64,000 nt of DNA, taken from Erodium maritimum. Taxonomy: Eukaryota; Streptophyta; Magnoliopsida; Geraniales; Geraniaceae. The notes beneath the pieces are model-generated. The model made no database searches. It was given only the letters and a program-made list of their open reading frames with translations, and was not told the DNA's origin. Numbering within the stretch: the first letter of the stretch is position 1; every line of letters begins with the position of its first letter. Where the stretch lies: NCBI GenBank assembly GCA_963921825.1, contig OY997594.1:13149001-13213000 (forward strand), written 5' to 3'. Position numbers and translations under genes: made by a program. This document shows, piece after piece, positions 20,882 through 33,422 of the stretch.

Positions 20882-21884
20882 GCCCAATCCGTTTATAATC
20901 ACTCCCTTTCGCCTCTTGCGCGATACACAACATTCCCTTGCCCTCTTTCTGCGCGATAGGCTTCGAACAGCAGGCAGCCGCCACTCCCTTCGCCGGCAGC
21001 AAGCAAGTCTTCTTCATCACGTTTCACGGAAACACAAGGTAAGCTCTTAGTTCTCATCACTATTTTTGTTGATTTTTCTTGAATTGAAATCCAGACCTAA
21101 AATTTACAAACCTAAATTAGTTGGATGGTAACAAGAGAAGATTAAGGGTTTGTTTGGAGTAGCTGGTTCCTTGTTTTTTTCCCCTTAGCATCCGTTTAGG
21201 AGGAGGAGTGCTGTAGTTCGGGGCTGGTTTTTTGGTGATTCAGAGTTGAAGTTGTTGATGGCCTTTTAGTAGTGTTGAGTTGTTATTTTGTTGTGTTTGT
21301 TGCTGATTGAATTTTTCTCGTCATTGGGTGTGGATGCTGAATTTTAGGGCTCATGATTTGTAAGGGTCTGCAAAATATTACATTGTGGTATTTATAAATT
21401 ATTTGCTTTGTTGATTAAAGAAGTAGTCAAATTAAGACCATGGAGGTAAAGAGGGGTAAATTAAGGTTCTGAGAATATGAATTAGTGTGAGGCCATAAAC
21501 ATTATAATTTCATTTATACCAATGTGTTCTATTAAAGTTTTTTCCGTCTATACCTAGATATCAGTCAAACATTATAACTTTGATATCATTTATATCAAAG
21601 TATTTTCCGTCTATACCTAGATTCATGGAACCAAATGCTTCTGTTCTTGACTCAATTTCAACAATTCAAGAAGCCTATATTTTAGAATCGTTTTTTTATT
21701 AATTATCAATGGCTACCCCTAAACAAATTTCTGGTTCCGCCCCTGGTGAGAGATTACAACGAGTTGAAGATTGGCCTAAGTGACTTTATTTTGGATTTTG
21801 ATATACTCGTATATAAGTAATGTGGAAGCTGAGATAAACTAACAGTGCAAATAAACAGGGCTGAAGAGTTTGTGCTCCAGCAGG

Positions 21885-24800
21885 ATGGTGATGAAGGACC
21901 AGCAAAAAGACTTGTCAAAGAAGAGAAAAAGCATTCCGGGCAATAAGGCTGCAAAATTCGATTCTGGTTCCAAGAAGCCTAAGCTAGGTGGTGTGAAATC
22001 GTCCGATCCTCAGAGCCAGGTGTCGAAGAAACCCTTTAAACCACCTGGTCAACAACTGAAGCCATTCAAACCCAAATTCCAGAAACCGGGTGATGGTAAA
22101 GAGGATGTGCACAAAACGAAGCACGAACTCCGTATCCAAGCCAAGGTTTCTGTCTGCTCTGATCTATGGTTTTTTTTATGTGTATTTCTTAAAAAAAACT
22201 ATTTTTTGTTTGTTTTAACTACTAACAAAAATGGAGAATCTTGTTTGGAGAAATTATAAATCCTGGCAATGGGTTGAACAGTATCTTTGGGATAAGTTTC
22301 TTCTACGATTCAAATTTGTTTGGTGTTTTGTTTGATCTTTGGTTTTATGACAGGAACTGACAGAGGCTAGGAAGAAGAAGAGAAAGAGGCATTATAGTCT
22401 AGAGCAAGTATGCACTTGATACTGTATTGTATGAAATTTTATAATTTGTTTGCAATCATCTTATCCAATTGGTTTGATTATCTCATTAATATTTCACTAG
22501 TGAGAGCATAGTATTGCAAATGTAATCATCATACTGAATTGATATATCCCTAACTGAATAACAGTTAGGATAAGAATTATGTGTATTTTGAAAGAGGATG
22601 CGAGTTAAGCTTAAGTATCTTTGTGTAGTACAGGCATGTATTTTCGTTTAAGTTATCCTTTTTGTGATAGCCCCACGTTTCTCTGTGAGCAAAAATGGGA
22701 TCTTATCATATAATATAATCTAAGGAATTCCAAGCATCGTTTAGCAGGACTTGATCATAACATCTGAGTCCTTTGGCTAAACCAGTCTTTTTCGCCTTCT
22801 TTTCTAGGAGCTTGCATCTCTCTGGGAAAAAATGAGGCGTCGTAATGTATCCAAAGAGGACAGATCCAAGTATGTACTAGTTTCTTACAATGTACGGTTT
22901 TTCCTCTACCCACTCACTTTTTGTTTTTATTTCTTAAAACTATATTTAGGTTCGTAAGTGAAGCTCTTCGGAAGATGAAAGGAAAGATACATGAAATTGC
23001 AGGCTCCCACGTCTCTTCTCGTGTTCTGCAGGTGATTTTGTAGTCTCTTCCTTTCTTCCTTTTTGAATTTCAATGTCCAGGCCCTACCTGTTTGTGGAAG
23101 CTTTATATTGATAATGATGATTTATATTTTTTACTCTAGACTTGCGTTAAGTATTGCTCACAAGCTGAAAGGGATTCTGTCTTTGAGGAGCTACAACCAC
23201 ATTTTCTGACCCTCTCGACCAACACTTATGCAGTTCATCTGGTCAAGAAAATGTTAGATAATGGTACTGTTCATTTACAGGAATCAATGATGCTATTGAT
23301 GGAACAAATGTTGGTTCTTTTTTCTTGCCCAATTATTGTATCAGTGATTCTTCGTTCATTGCTACAGCTTCCAAGAAACAGCTAGCAGGATTTATCTCCT
23401 CTCTCCATAGTCGTGTTGCTGCTCTTCTTCGCCACATGGTTGGATCTGTTGGTATGTCAGAACTCACAACTATCATGTCAACAAATTCTCTTTATTTTCA
23501 GCAAGTTTTTGGATATGTTACACCAAATATTATTTTTATTGCTTTACCGGTTCACATTCACATAAGTTACACTTGAGTTCACTTGTTGGGTCAACTGTTT
23601 ATGTACAATCAGTTAATCTGTGTTTGAATGTAGCAGTCATATTTCGTTTTTATATAGTATTTATTTCCAAGGCTGCAAATCTTCTTTCTAACTACTGTAT
23701 TTCTTTGCAACAGTTGTTGAACATGCATATGAGCTTGGAAATGCAGCCAACAAACAAGAGCTTTTGATAGAATTATATTCCACCGAGCTTCAGTTATTTA
23801 GAGATCTAGTATCTATGAAAGAAAGCAGGTAATGGTTCTGCTCTTTATTAAAGGCTAGTTAATCTACTTTGGTTTAACATGTAGTTTGGTGGATACACTT
23901 AATTTTCAGTTTTTCACAATGCTTCGGAACAAATGTTGTTTCAGGTTAACAGATGTAATATCAAAACTCGGCCTTCAAAAAGCATCTGTCCAAAGACACA
24001 TGATCTCAGTAATTCAACCAATTTTGGAGAAAGGAATAGTCGATCACTCTATAATACACAGGGTGCTAGTAGAATACTTCAGCATAGCAGACAAGGTATT
24101 TTTGAACTTTTTAAATGAATTTTAGTAGCCTTTTGGTAATCTCTGAAACGTGTATCTTGACTATTCCAAGTTTTGTTTGTTTTTTCGTCTTCTAAGTAAA
24201 CTTTGTTTAAAGTCTTCTGCCACAGATGTTATCCAACTGTTGTGTAGTTCACTTCTTGTTCGAATGATTAGTACAAAGGATGGATCTAGGATTGGGATGT
24301 TGTGTGTGAAGCATGGAAGTGCAAAGGTTTGCTGTTGTCATTATAAGTCTTTTAAGACATTCATTTTCTCTTGATCTTATTCATTTCAAGTTTTGATTTG
24401 ACTCTAAGTTGTTTAACGGTGTTTTAAATTCAGGGAAGAAAGCAAATAATCAAAGGGATGAAAGGCCTCGTAGGGAAAATAGCTCTAGATCGTTATGGAA
24501 GTATGGTAAGAATTTCCTGAAAGATTGTGCCCTGTTAAGTTTCATTTCTTCTAGCAAATGTATCACTTTTTTCTAGGTAGATATCTCGAATAGATTTCTC
24601 ATGATAGTATTTACTGCCGTGTGCAAGTAATTACATGTATCAATAGTTTCACATTTCTGCATGGTATTTTTTTTGTTTTCTATGTTTTATTTAATAATGC
24701 ATGTGTCCTGTTTACATTTTTCAGGTGCTTGTTTCTATCCTCTCAATTGTTGATGACACAGATCGTATTAAGAAGGTTGGTTCTTTGGTGATGTTTGACG

Positions 24801-26450
24801 TGGATGGTTGTCTTGCTTATCTGCCCATTGTTTCTTAACAATGGTGTTTTTGATAAAAATAAATCTTCTGTCTACAGATAATTATCCGTGAGCTTCAAGC
24901 AATTCTGAAGGAGCTTGTTTTTGACAAGGTTATTTTCTTGCACTGCTCACCATATCAGATAATTAACCTATTTGACTATAAAGGAAGGTTGGTCTAATTG
25001 GCATTGATTTAATGCTGACACCAAACAAACGTCGAGTTTATAAATCAACTTAAAAGTATCATTGAGAATAAATATCACATTATCTCAAAGGAAATGCATT
25101 GAGTGAAGGTTTAAAAATTACCTATGATAATCATTAACTTGGATGTTCTTTTTAAATGTAATATTTACTCCTTATAGTCGACATAACCAGTGCTCACAAT
25201 GCAACTAAACTGTTGGCTGTCCACTTTGCTAACATTATGCTATCATTAATATGCCTCTGTAACACACCCTGTTTTACTATCGTGGTTTCAGAATGGGAGG
25301 AACCCACTACTTCAGCTACTTCATCCAAACTGTTCACGCTATTTTAATCCTGAAGATCTGGCTTCTCTCAACTCATCTATTCCTTCTCTTAGTGCCAAGG
25401 TAGGCTCAAACCTATTTATTGTTTGTGGGAATATGTCAGACTGGAGATCCAGCTACATTAAAACCTTGCTTGTTCCTTTGCTATCAGGGTGTGTTGGGTG
25501 TAACTTCTGAAACAAAATCAGAAGGACAGGAATGTAATGATGAGGAAACAAAGAGTGACTTGGAACTTCCAGAAGCCAAGGACGATGAAAATGCAGTTGA
25601 AGTTGGTAAAAAGGATCCTTCCTTACGGAGGAAAGAGTTGCTGGTTGATAGTGGGCTTGCTGAGGTTTATTGCTTAACTTCACTCGTTCAATTCTCATAT
25701 AGTATCTTTTTTTTTATTTGTTACATTCTTTTGTTTCAATATTTATCAAGTTCTGCAACAAAAAATTGTTTATATATATTTATCGCAAACTAAATGCTGG
25801 TTTGATTTTCAGAAACTTGTTGATGTATGTACTGAGAATGTTAGGGATTTGCTTTTATCAAATTTTGGCAAAGAAGTCTTATATGAGGTACGGCAAAGAA
25901 GTCCTATATTATATTTAACAAATGTCCTATATATTATGCATTTCTGCTTATTAATTTACATCTTCTGAGTGCAGGTAGCTACTGGAGGGTCAGATGGGAT
26001 CCTCCACCCAGTTCTGGATGAGAAGCTAAATATTCTTCATGAAGAAATAGCATCTCTTGTAGCAATCCCTAAATCCGATGAATCTGAAGAGGAGCATGTG
26101 CTTGAAAATTTCCACTCGAGTCGGACAATTAGAAAACTAATATTGGACTGTCCAGCTTTTGCTTCCACCTTATGGAAGACTGCTTTGAAAGGAAAGTGCA
26201 AAATATGGGCCAAAGGTCACAGGTTAGGCTAAAGTTTTTTTTTTCTTTCTAAATCTCCCACATAAATTTTAACCAACCATTTTTTTGATATAATATTGCA
26301 ACCTTTTGCTGTTATTGTAGTTCGAAAGTAATATGTGCGTTCTTGGAATCGACCGATCCCAAGGTCCGTGGACTTGTTAAGAAGGAGCTGCAGCCCTTAA
26401 TTGATGAAGGTATCCTTAAAGTCCCTGAAGCAAAGCAGGCAACAAATTAA
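21885..26450 (+). CDS. APUM24: Pumilio homolog 24-like nucleolar PUF protein (PUF-A/Puf6 type), 17 coding exons
   Basis: Coding exons: 21885-22145, 22354-22407, 22808-22869, 22950-23031, 23140-23263, 23368-23451, 23714-23828, 23945-24095, 24213-24326, 24434-24505, 24725-24775, 24878-24928, 25292-25399, 25488-25664, 25813-25887, 25975-26222, 26321-26450. They join in frame to 652 residues, near the roughly 640 of Arabidopsis APUM24. A non-coding first exon probably ends at 21038 (AAG/GTAAGC) and joins at 21859. The N-terminus is basic (KKRKSIPGNK, RKKKRKRH), a likely nucleolar signal. Then come degenerate PUF repeats (FVSEALRKMKGKIHEIAGSH, SSRVLQTCVKYCS, HMVGSVVVEHAYELGN) and a CPL-type C-terminal part (CVKHGSAKGRKQIIKGMKG, ALDRYGSMVLVSILSIVDDT). 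Family members bind pre-rRNA and act in ITS2/large-subunit processing. An acidic insert (exon 25488-25664) is normal for the family. No defect seen. Confidence 0.95.
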
Positions 26451-27065
26451 GATTGAGCATTGTGTTTTCTAGTTCTAAAGCAAACATTAAGTGGATCACT
26501 AGCTTCCCATGTGTATCAGAATACGATCATCTGTGTTAGTTTTGGGTGAAATAGCAAATTGTGAGATTCAGTTTTTTTGTAAGAGACTTGCATGCCTCAT
26601 CAGATTGTTCTGATGCATGCAGCTTTTTTTGTAGTCTTATTGCCTTGCATTTTGAGTTTTATCTGATGCATAGCAATTTTTTTTTTTATTATTATTCCAT
26701 TTGACAAGTTGGGTTCTAAGAGCACCTTCAACGGTCGTGCCTACGCGTCGTGTCTGGCGTAGGCACGGCCCAGAAACGACGCGTAGGCACGACTTGTCGT
26801 GCCTGGAAGCTGTGTCTGCGGGGGCGTGCCTACGAGTCGTGGCTGGTTCTGGCAACGACGCTGCTGGTTGTGTCTGGCGCCAACGGCTAGTTGGCTGGCC
26901 AGTCACGACCCGCCACGTGGCGACGCCGACCCCCCAAAAGCCCTAAATTCCTCTATAAATACAGATCCACCCGCAACTCAAATTTTACCCTCTCTTCACT
27001 TGTTTTTAGCTTCCCTTCCTTTATTCTTCATCAAATTCTCTCCAAAAAAATTTCTTACACTCGTT

Positions 27066-28160
27066 ATGGACCCGAATGAAGCCCTCCAATCCCTTGCCGA
27101 CTCCATGGATGATGAAGACGTGAGTTCTCACCACACCGAAGAGGACTACTTGGCCAACTACTCCTCCTTTTCCCAACTCCTCCAATCGGGGCACTCAACG
27201 CCGCTTCCTCCATACACCCCGCCGACCCAATGGCCAGAGTCCCAAGTGCAACCTTCCCAATTCGTTCCGGCCACCCAACCTTGCCAGTCAGCTCCGACGC
27301 AAGCGAGGAGGAGGAAGGGGAAGGCGGCGGCATCTTCAGCGAGGCCGAGACCACTTCCGCGACCGAAGTGGACCGCCGAGGAGGAGACCAGATTGTCACG
27401 AGCGTGGCTGAACAACTCGCTCGACCCCATCAACGGGAAGAACCAGAAGAATGACAAGTACTAGCAAAAGGTGCATGCCGAGTACGAGGCGGTTAGACCG
27501 GCAGAGGACCCACCTCGGGCGTGGATGGCGTGCAAGGACCATTGACATAAGGTTAAAGGCTTCATCACCAAGTTCCAGAAGAAGTACACCAACTTTGAGA
27601 ACACGCTGACAAGCGGGAGGAACGAGGTTGACGTCCTGGCAGGCGCTGAAAAGGCGTACCGCGACGATGAAGGGCACGTGTTCAAATTCAAACATATGTG
27701 GGAGGTCGTGAGGGGGCAACCAAAGTTTTTCACAAAAAATGTTCTAGAATGTGACATCCCCGACCTTGACCTCAACCTCGACGCCGACAATGATGGAAGC
27801 AAGCGGACGAGGATGGACGAGTCTCGCACTTTTGGAGACGACTTCGACCACGAGTTGAACTCGTTTACCACCGAGGATCGTCCGATCGGGCAGAAGAGAG
27901 CCAGGGCCAGGGCTCGAGGCAAAGCCCAATCCTCCCAATCGGCGGCGTCCGGGCTACCTCCCGAGCAAATGCAGTTCCTCGACACTCTTTCCCAAAGGAA
28001 AGAGACACAGTTAGAGGGCAGAAGGGCGATGCAGAAGGAGATCATGGACACCCTGAACGCAGTTCTTCGCCAAGACATCACCAACTTGAGCGCGGATGAA
28101 AGGGCGACTCGTTCCTCGCTCATTCAAAGCCTCGGGAAGCGTTTGGAGTTCTTGGGTTAG
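27066..28160 (+). pseudogene. Harbinger ORF1, Myb/SANT-like protein with two nonsense codons
   Basis: A single 364-codon frame with no shift, broken only by TAG at 27462-27464 and TGA at 27543-27545, both where Trp is expected (KY-W-QK and DH-W-HK). It begins MDPNEALQSLADSMDDEDV, then a Ser/Pro/Gln-rich spacer, a basic RRRKGK patch, and PKWTAEEETRLSRAWLNNS, the first helix of the trihelix/SANT-like domain. FITKFQKKYTNFEN and FKFKHMWEVVRGQPKFF follow. The C-terminal half has an RARARARGK patch and a final coiled coil (MQKEIMDTLNAVL). In Ping/Pong-like elements ORF1 binds DNA ends and carries the transposase to the nucleus. A TATA-like TATAAATA lies at 26954-26961. Confidence 0.8.
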
Positions 28161-28490
28161 CCAAGACTTCAATTTAAATTTAGTTTTTAAATTTATGTTT
28201 TCTTAATGTACTTTACGTTTTCTTAATAAAAGTTTTAATCTAGTTGATTTAATGTACTTTGTGTGTTATTAAAAAAAAATCAATTTTTTATCGAATTATC
28301 GGAGCCTCGAGGAGCGTGTTAGGGTTACTATTTGAAATAGTAACCCTAGGTCGTGGCAGCCGCGCCGACCCCGACCCCTCCCCTTCCTACAAATACCCTC
28401 TCCACCCTTCTCATTTCTCACACCTCTCAAATTCTCTCTCCCATTTCTCTCATTTTCTAGCATTTCCTCTTATTTTTCTCTCAAGTCGAT

Positions 28491-28880
28491 ATGTCTACTT
28501 GGGCAACCGGGCCTCTTTGGTCACTAGAGGAGGAAATACATTTGGTGGTCAATTGGCTCACCCACTACGAGCCCGGGAGCCAGTATTGACATGCTCTGTA
28601 CCTGGCTTACGTACAAACCGGGAACGATGAGTGGCCACCACGGACAGAGAAGCAAGTCAAGGACCACTTCCAGAAGATGAGCAAGAAGTGCAAGTGGTTT
28701 GATAAAGCCTACCGGAAGAAATTGGTCGACCCTAGGAGAGGGGCAACGGATGACGAAGTATATGCCACGGTCGTTTCTGATTATGAAGGGGAACACGGGC
28801 TGTGGAATAAACGTCCTGTGTGGGAGATGCTCAAGGACGATGCGAGGTGGCGTTTACATATTAGTAGAAATAGGAATTAG
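28491..28880 (+). pseudogene. Second SANT-like ORF of the Harbinger element
   Basis: A 129-codon frame interrupted only by TGA at 28587-28589, where Trp is expected (QY-W-HALYLAY). It starts MSTWATGPLWSLEEEIHLVV, continues with PRTEKQVKDHFQKMSKKCKW and ends with NKRPVWEMLKDDARW. The spacing of Trp, the LEEE helix and the closing W-M segment parallel ORF1's SANT-like domain, so it looks like a shorter paralogue without the coiled-coil tail. It has its own leader (about 28390-28490) resembling that of ORF1. No other domain is visible. Confidence 0.7.
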
Positions 28881-29129
28881 TTTAATCGTATTTTAATAAT
28901 TATGTTTTAAATTATCTACATATGTATTAGCGTTTAAATATTATGTAATGTTTGTGTGGTATGAAATAAAATTAGTATTAAAAATGTGAGGTGCTTTTTT
29001 AATTAACTAAAACTGCTCCTGACACTACGTAGACACTACCAATGGAGGAGCAGTGTCTGGAAGCCAAAAACAATGGTTAGACACTGCTCATAGACACTGT
29101 GCAGTGTCTAACCATTGGAGATGCTCTAA

Positions 29130-30560
29130 CTACTATGCACGGGCTAAAGATTAGGGTCTAAAAATTGATTTTAAGGGTTGGTCAGAGAAAAAAAAACAAT
29201 CATGAATGAATTTAATTTTGCTTGTTATGTTTAAATTTTATGATAAATAATTTAAGAAATATTTTTTTTGTATATTTCGGGTATGAGATGGGGTTTGTGA
29301 TAGTTGTCTGACCTGGCCGCCTCACATATGGATTTATTCCGATTTTGTGAAGTCAGATGGTTTTAGGCGTTTTGAACAATCTAGAGCGTTTTTTTGACGG
29401 TCTTATAAGATTTCAGTTTACACGTGGACAACAATATTGTCTAGTCTCAGCAGTGATAGACCGTGCATTCTAATATTTTTTACAACTTTGAGTGTGAGTT
29501 GTAATCATTTTGGTAACATTGTACACTTAATTTAAATCACCTAACTTGAGGTTCCTTAATGATTTTGTATGCAAACTGTCCTGTTTTTTTTACTTAAAAT
29601 ATGTAGATTTTATTTAGGGAAAATTACACACGATTACTCTTAAGTTGACACGTTTAACCGATGGTTACTCTGAAGTTTAACTTTAATTACATACCTTGAA
29701 GTTACAACTCGTAACCAAAAACCCCTTCCGTCCACTACTCCATTCATATTCTGTTAAATTTTTTTCTTAAATACCCAAAATACCCTCAACTATTACTTAA
29801 ATTTACATCCCTACCTTTTTAACCCTAAACCTAATTAACTTTTAAATAAAACCTTATTAAATAAAACCAAACAAAGATGAATTAATTATTAATTTTACTC
29901 AAAATAATAATAATGATTAATTATACAACAAAACAAATTTAAAACTATCTTTAATTAACCTAAACATCAATACTAACCTAAACATCATTAATTAATTAAC
30001 TAGTTAATTCTAATGCTCTAATACTAACCTAAACATTATTCACAGCAAACAATTATGGTCATACAATTTAATCTTTCATTCTTATCCTTTCCATAAATTC
30101 ACACACTTCATCTCAGTTATATCATTTCCCCACAAACAATTATGGGGAGGAATTATAGGAAAGACCTTCTATCAAGATGTATTTGAAGGGTAGCCTCCGT
30201 CTTTTGTCATTTCTGACTTTCTCTTCGTTTGACCCCAAAAACACTGATAGTACTACAATACCCCTCGGGTCTGACTCTTCAATTCCCTCCAATCATCCCC
30301 CTCACGCTCACTTCATTCAAACCAAACACAATCAAACTGCTCTCTCGCTCTTCTCCCTCACGTTATCTCTCTCTCTGCAAATCCGAGCAATCGTCAACGA
30401 CGTCGACTCTTTCTCCGTCGCGACGAGGTTCCACGGCAACGACTTCTAACCATGTCCGAATAGAACTGTAAGATTTAGGGTAGATTTAGTAAATGCAAAC
30501 CCTAAGGGCTAGGTTTATAATCGTCGGTGTTGGCTTGACCAATCGACGACGTTTGGTAAG
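29130..30560. other. Intergenic, possible MULE end and GC-rich leader-like block
   Basis: Mostly AT-rich. GGGAAAATTACAC at 29617-29629 resembles the ends of some plant MULE derivatives, but no matching inverted end was found. A block at 30180-30470 is pyrimidine- then CG-rich with TCTCTCTC runs, like a gene leader, without a recognisable protein. Confidence 0.35.
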
Positions 30561-30677
30561 GCAAACGCCGTGGTTTTGGGGCCTTTGTCGGGGAAGGATC
30601 ATAGTCGCCCGCACGGAGTAGAAAGAGGCCCGCACGACGGCGTTTTGACCCTTGGAGGAGAAGGTAAGGGTTTCGGT

Positions 30678-31395
30678 GTGGATCAGAAACCCGCGCGGCG
30701 AGGTGGTACTCCCGCACGGGGGCTCGTGGTGGAAACGACATCGTTTTGGTCCTTATCGGACTCACCGCGCGGGGGGCGAGCTGTGTGGCCTGCGCGACGA
30801 GGTGTTACTCCCGCACAAGGCCTCGGAAACGACGATGGTTTGGGCCTTAGGGAACACGCGGCTCACTCGCGCGGGGTGCAAGTTGTGTGGCCCGCGCGGC
30901 GAGGTGTTACTCCCGCAGGCGCACGGGGCCTCGGAAATGACAGCGTTTTGGGCCTTAGGGAACACGCGGCTCACTCGCAAGGGGTGCAAGCTGTGTGGCC
31001 CGCGTGGCGAGGTGGTTCTCCCGCACGGGGCCTCGGAAACGACGTCGTTTTGGGCCTTAACGAACATGCGGCTAACTCGCGCGGGGTGCAAGCTTTGTGG
31101 CCCGCGCGGCGAGGTGGTACTTCCACACGAGGCCTACGAAACGACGGTGTTTTGGTCCTTGGCGAACATGCGGGTCACTCGCGCGGGGTGCTAGCTATGT
31201 CGCCGAACGGCGAGGTGTAGCTCTTGCACGGGGCCTCGAAAACGACGGCGTTTTGGTCCTTAATGAACACACGGCTCACTCGCGCGACGTGAGAGATGTG
31301 AAGCACGCACGGCGCAATATAATAGCCGCACAGGGCCTTATTGGTGAAGTAGGTCTCCTATGTTCACCCGTACGGCTAGGTATCATTGTCGCACG
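30678..31395 (+). repeat. 102-bp minisatellite, about 7 units
   Basis: Units start near 30678, 30783, 30885, 30993, 31095, 31197 and 31296. Most are exactly 102 bp (one is 108), so reading frames are kept: a 34-residue unit with the core WPARRG-TPA-GL-ND. Each unit holds an AAACGACG(A/T/G)CGTTTT-type palindrome and a CTCACTCGCGCGGGGTGCAAG block. The last units are more diverged. Whether it is translated is unknown; GC-rich repeats often stay open by chance. Confidence 0.85.
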
Positions 31396-31499
31396 ACGAG
31401 TAACACTGTTTTTTGTAACACTGTTTTTGTATGTTGAGATTTGCATTTCTGTTATATAATTGCATTTAATAATTAATTTTAGTATTACTTTTACAAACA

Positions 31500-32740
31500 A
31501 TGGCAGCTAGTAATTCACATTCGGTTCCAAGTGCAACTCCCTCCGAACCACCTCAGGTGTTTCCACGATTGGAAACCGAACTAACAGAGGCTCAGTTGTT
31601 CGACTGTTAGATCAGTCAGAGGTGCAACTACAGATTGCTGGAAACAACGGTGAAATCCTTGAATGAGGACAGTTCCACAATTCAAGTGCTAAAAGATGGT
31701 CCATTCGGGATGTTCACGAAGTTCCATAAAAAGTTTATGCACGCCAACAACCTTGCATGGTCCCTCACGTTAGGAGCACGAAGGTTAAAAGATCCTCGGA
31801 GATGTGGTTTGTGTTCAAAGGGAGACCGGTCAGGTTGTCCGTTAAGGAATTCGTAGTCATCACTGGGTTGAATTGCAGACAACCGAACCATGCAGATGAA
31901 GCGTTCCAAACACAATTCAAGTCTACAATGTTGAAGGACAAATATTTCAAAGAGGTCAAGCGTGGAGTGACGACGGAGCTCTTGGAGGCCAAGTTGCACC
32001 AACTTGTGACAACTCGACTTGGTCGACGAAATAAGTCAGCCCCAGATCTAGATATCTGCAAACTTGCTTAGCTTTTGTTCGTCGTAGATGCATTGCTACC
32101 GAGTTCAAAAAGAGATAAACAAATCTCAGATTGTTGGATGGTGTTAGCGATGACCTTGAGATGTTCAACAACTACCCATGTGGGTATGTCGCCTTCGAAT
32201 GGCTAACGAATGATTGTATGCGAGACTTGAAGGCCAAGTATGATTCGATACCCACAACAAAAGGGGGGGGGGCAACTTGAACCATTTGCGGTTTTCTCCC
32301 CGTGTTAACGGTATGTACAATAGTAATGATAATATTATTATCCGCACATGAATAAATAATTTTATGATGTGTTTATAAATGACTATGTATGTTACACAGA
32401 TATTGGCGTTCGAGTGTATGCATGAAGTCTCAAAAATTTGGGGGGACTTGTTAGAAAAGTACACGGCGGACCGCCCATGATTCTTCAAATGGTGCACGAA
32501 GTGGTCCAAGGTTCCGCCTCCATATGATGTCACCAAAGCACTTGCAAAAGTTGAGGTTATAAAAGGTTATTGTAGACATATTTAGTTAATTTTGAAGTAG
32601 CTCGGCCACAACAATGTAGTGTAATTGTGTCCTCATCCCGACAGTAGCTAAGAGGGAACTTCCGTGGAACCGGAATATCGGAGTCATACCAGAAGATCTA
32701 CATAATTCGATATTGATCGTATGGCGGAATTTTTGGAGAG
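31500..32740 (+). pseudogene. DUF1985-type transposon-associated protein, decayed
   Basis: An ATG at 31500 opens MAASNSHSVPSATPSEPPQ. After stops and shifts the DUF1985 signature follows near 31803-31875: MWFVFKGRPVRLSVKEF then VVITGLNCR. Further marks are LLFVVDALLPSSKRDK (about 32069-32116), a YP-GY-AFEWL segment near 32171-32205, ILAFECMHEVSKIWGDL near 32401-32452, and a final segment near 32640-32740 with IPWNRN. DUF1985 proteins are encoded by plant MULE-type elements that captured an Ulp1-like protease and by their host-gene derivatives; no protease domain follows here. The 3' side is cut by the copia insertion. At least four frame breaks; non-functional. Confidence 0.7.
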
Positions 32741-32833
32741 TGGAGGATCCATTCATTTGGAGAGTGTGTATATATATGTAGTTTCTATGTTCACTCTGAT
32801 ATGGTGAATAAGAAAGATCTTATTATTGCAACA

Positions 32834-32845
32834 TGGTATCAGAGC
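32834..32845 (+). other. Primer-binding site, tRNA-iMet type
   Basis: TGGTATCAGAGC directly follows the LTR end (...TTGCAACA). It is an exact match to the complement of the initiator tRNA-Met 3' end. Confidence 0.85.
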
Positions 32846-33422
32846 TGAATTAGCTCTAGGTGTTGTGCCCTTTTGTGCACAGGAGGTTTGTGCCTCTGTC
32901 TGCCCAAGTGTTTAAGAAGCCTGAAGCTTCGTATCTCTGGAGGTTCGTGTTCTCCATTCGTTTTCGTTCTAAAATACTCACATCCTATCTCCCTTATCCC
33001 ATCTCTGGAGGTTCGTGTCAGAGAGTCTGCATCTAAAGAAATCAGCCCCAACCAACCATCTCTAGAGGTACCCGAACAGAAACAAATTTCAGCAAAGCCG
33101 GAACTATCCCCAGTTTCCAGCCAAAACTAGGCCTTTCTGGTTCTCACCTCCGGCACGTGGAGGCTCCTCAGGGTAGGACCGGCCGATCTGGAAATTTTGG
33201 GGTCAGGAAGCCACGTGTGAAGCACACGCGCCGTCGTGGGCAACTGCGCGTGAGTCACACGCGCCGCCGCGAGCGACGGTCACGCGCCTCCGTGGGCAGT
33301 TCTCTTCTCTACTAGGTTTTATGCTAGTTCTTGCCGGGTATTTTCGCATTTTATTATCGATTCATGTTGTCCTTGTTGATTTATTTTTAAAGATGAATGA
33401 ATAAGTCAAAAGTACTATTGTG

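Larger units (their letters stand above)
26720..29126 (+). mobile_element. Non-autonomous PIF/Harbinger element with two SANT-like ORFs, 2407 bp
   Basis: Left end GAGCACCTTCAACGGT and right end ACCATTGGAGATGCTC are inverted repeats with three mismatches. TAA is duplicated at 26717-26719 and 29127-29129, so both ends are intact. Inside are two transcription units in the same direction, each with a TATA-like box and a pyrimidine-rich leader before an ATG. There is no DDE transposase. PIF/Harbinger elements normally carry one Myb/SANT-like ORF1 and one transposase, so this is a derivative in which the transposase is absent and a second SANT-like unit is present. It lies about 270 bp after the PUF gene stop codon. 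Confidence 0.85.

Noticed and set aside
29617-29629. GGGAAAATTACAC as the end of a MULE enclosing the minisatellite and DUF1985 pseudogene
   Set aside because: No inverted partner or 9-bp duplication was found downstream; the copia insertion may have removed it, but this cannot be shown.
30177-30471. Leader-like block with TCTCTC runs as a first exon of a gene
   Set aside because: No downstream exon could be joined; the following sequence is the minisatellite.
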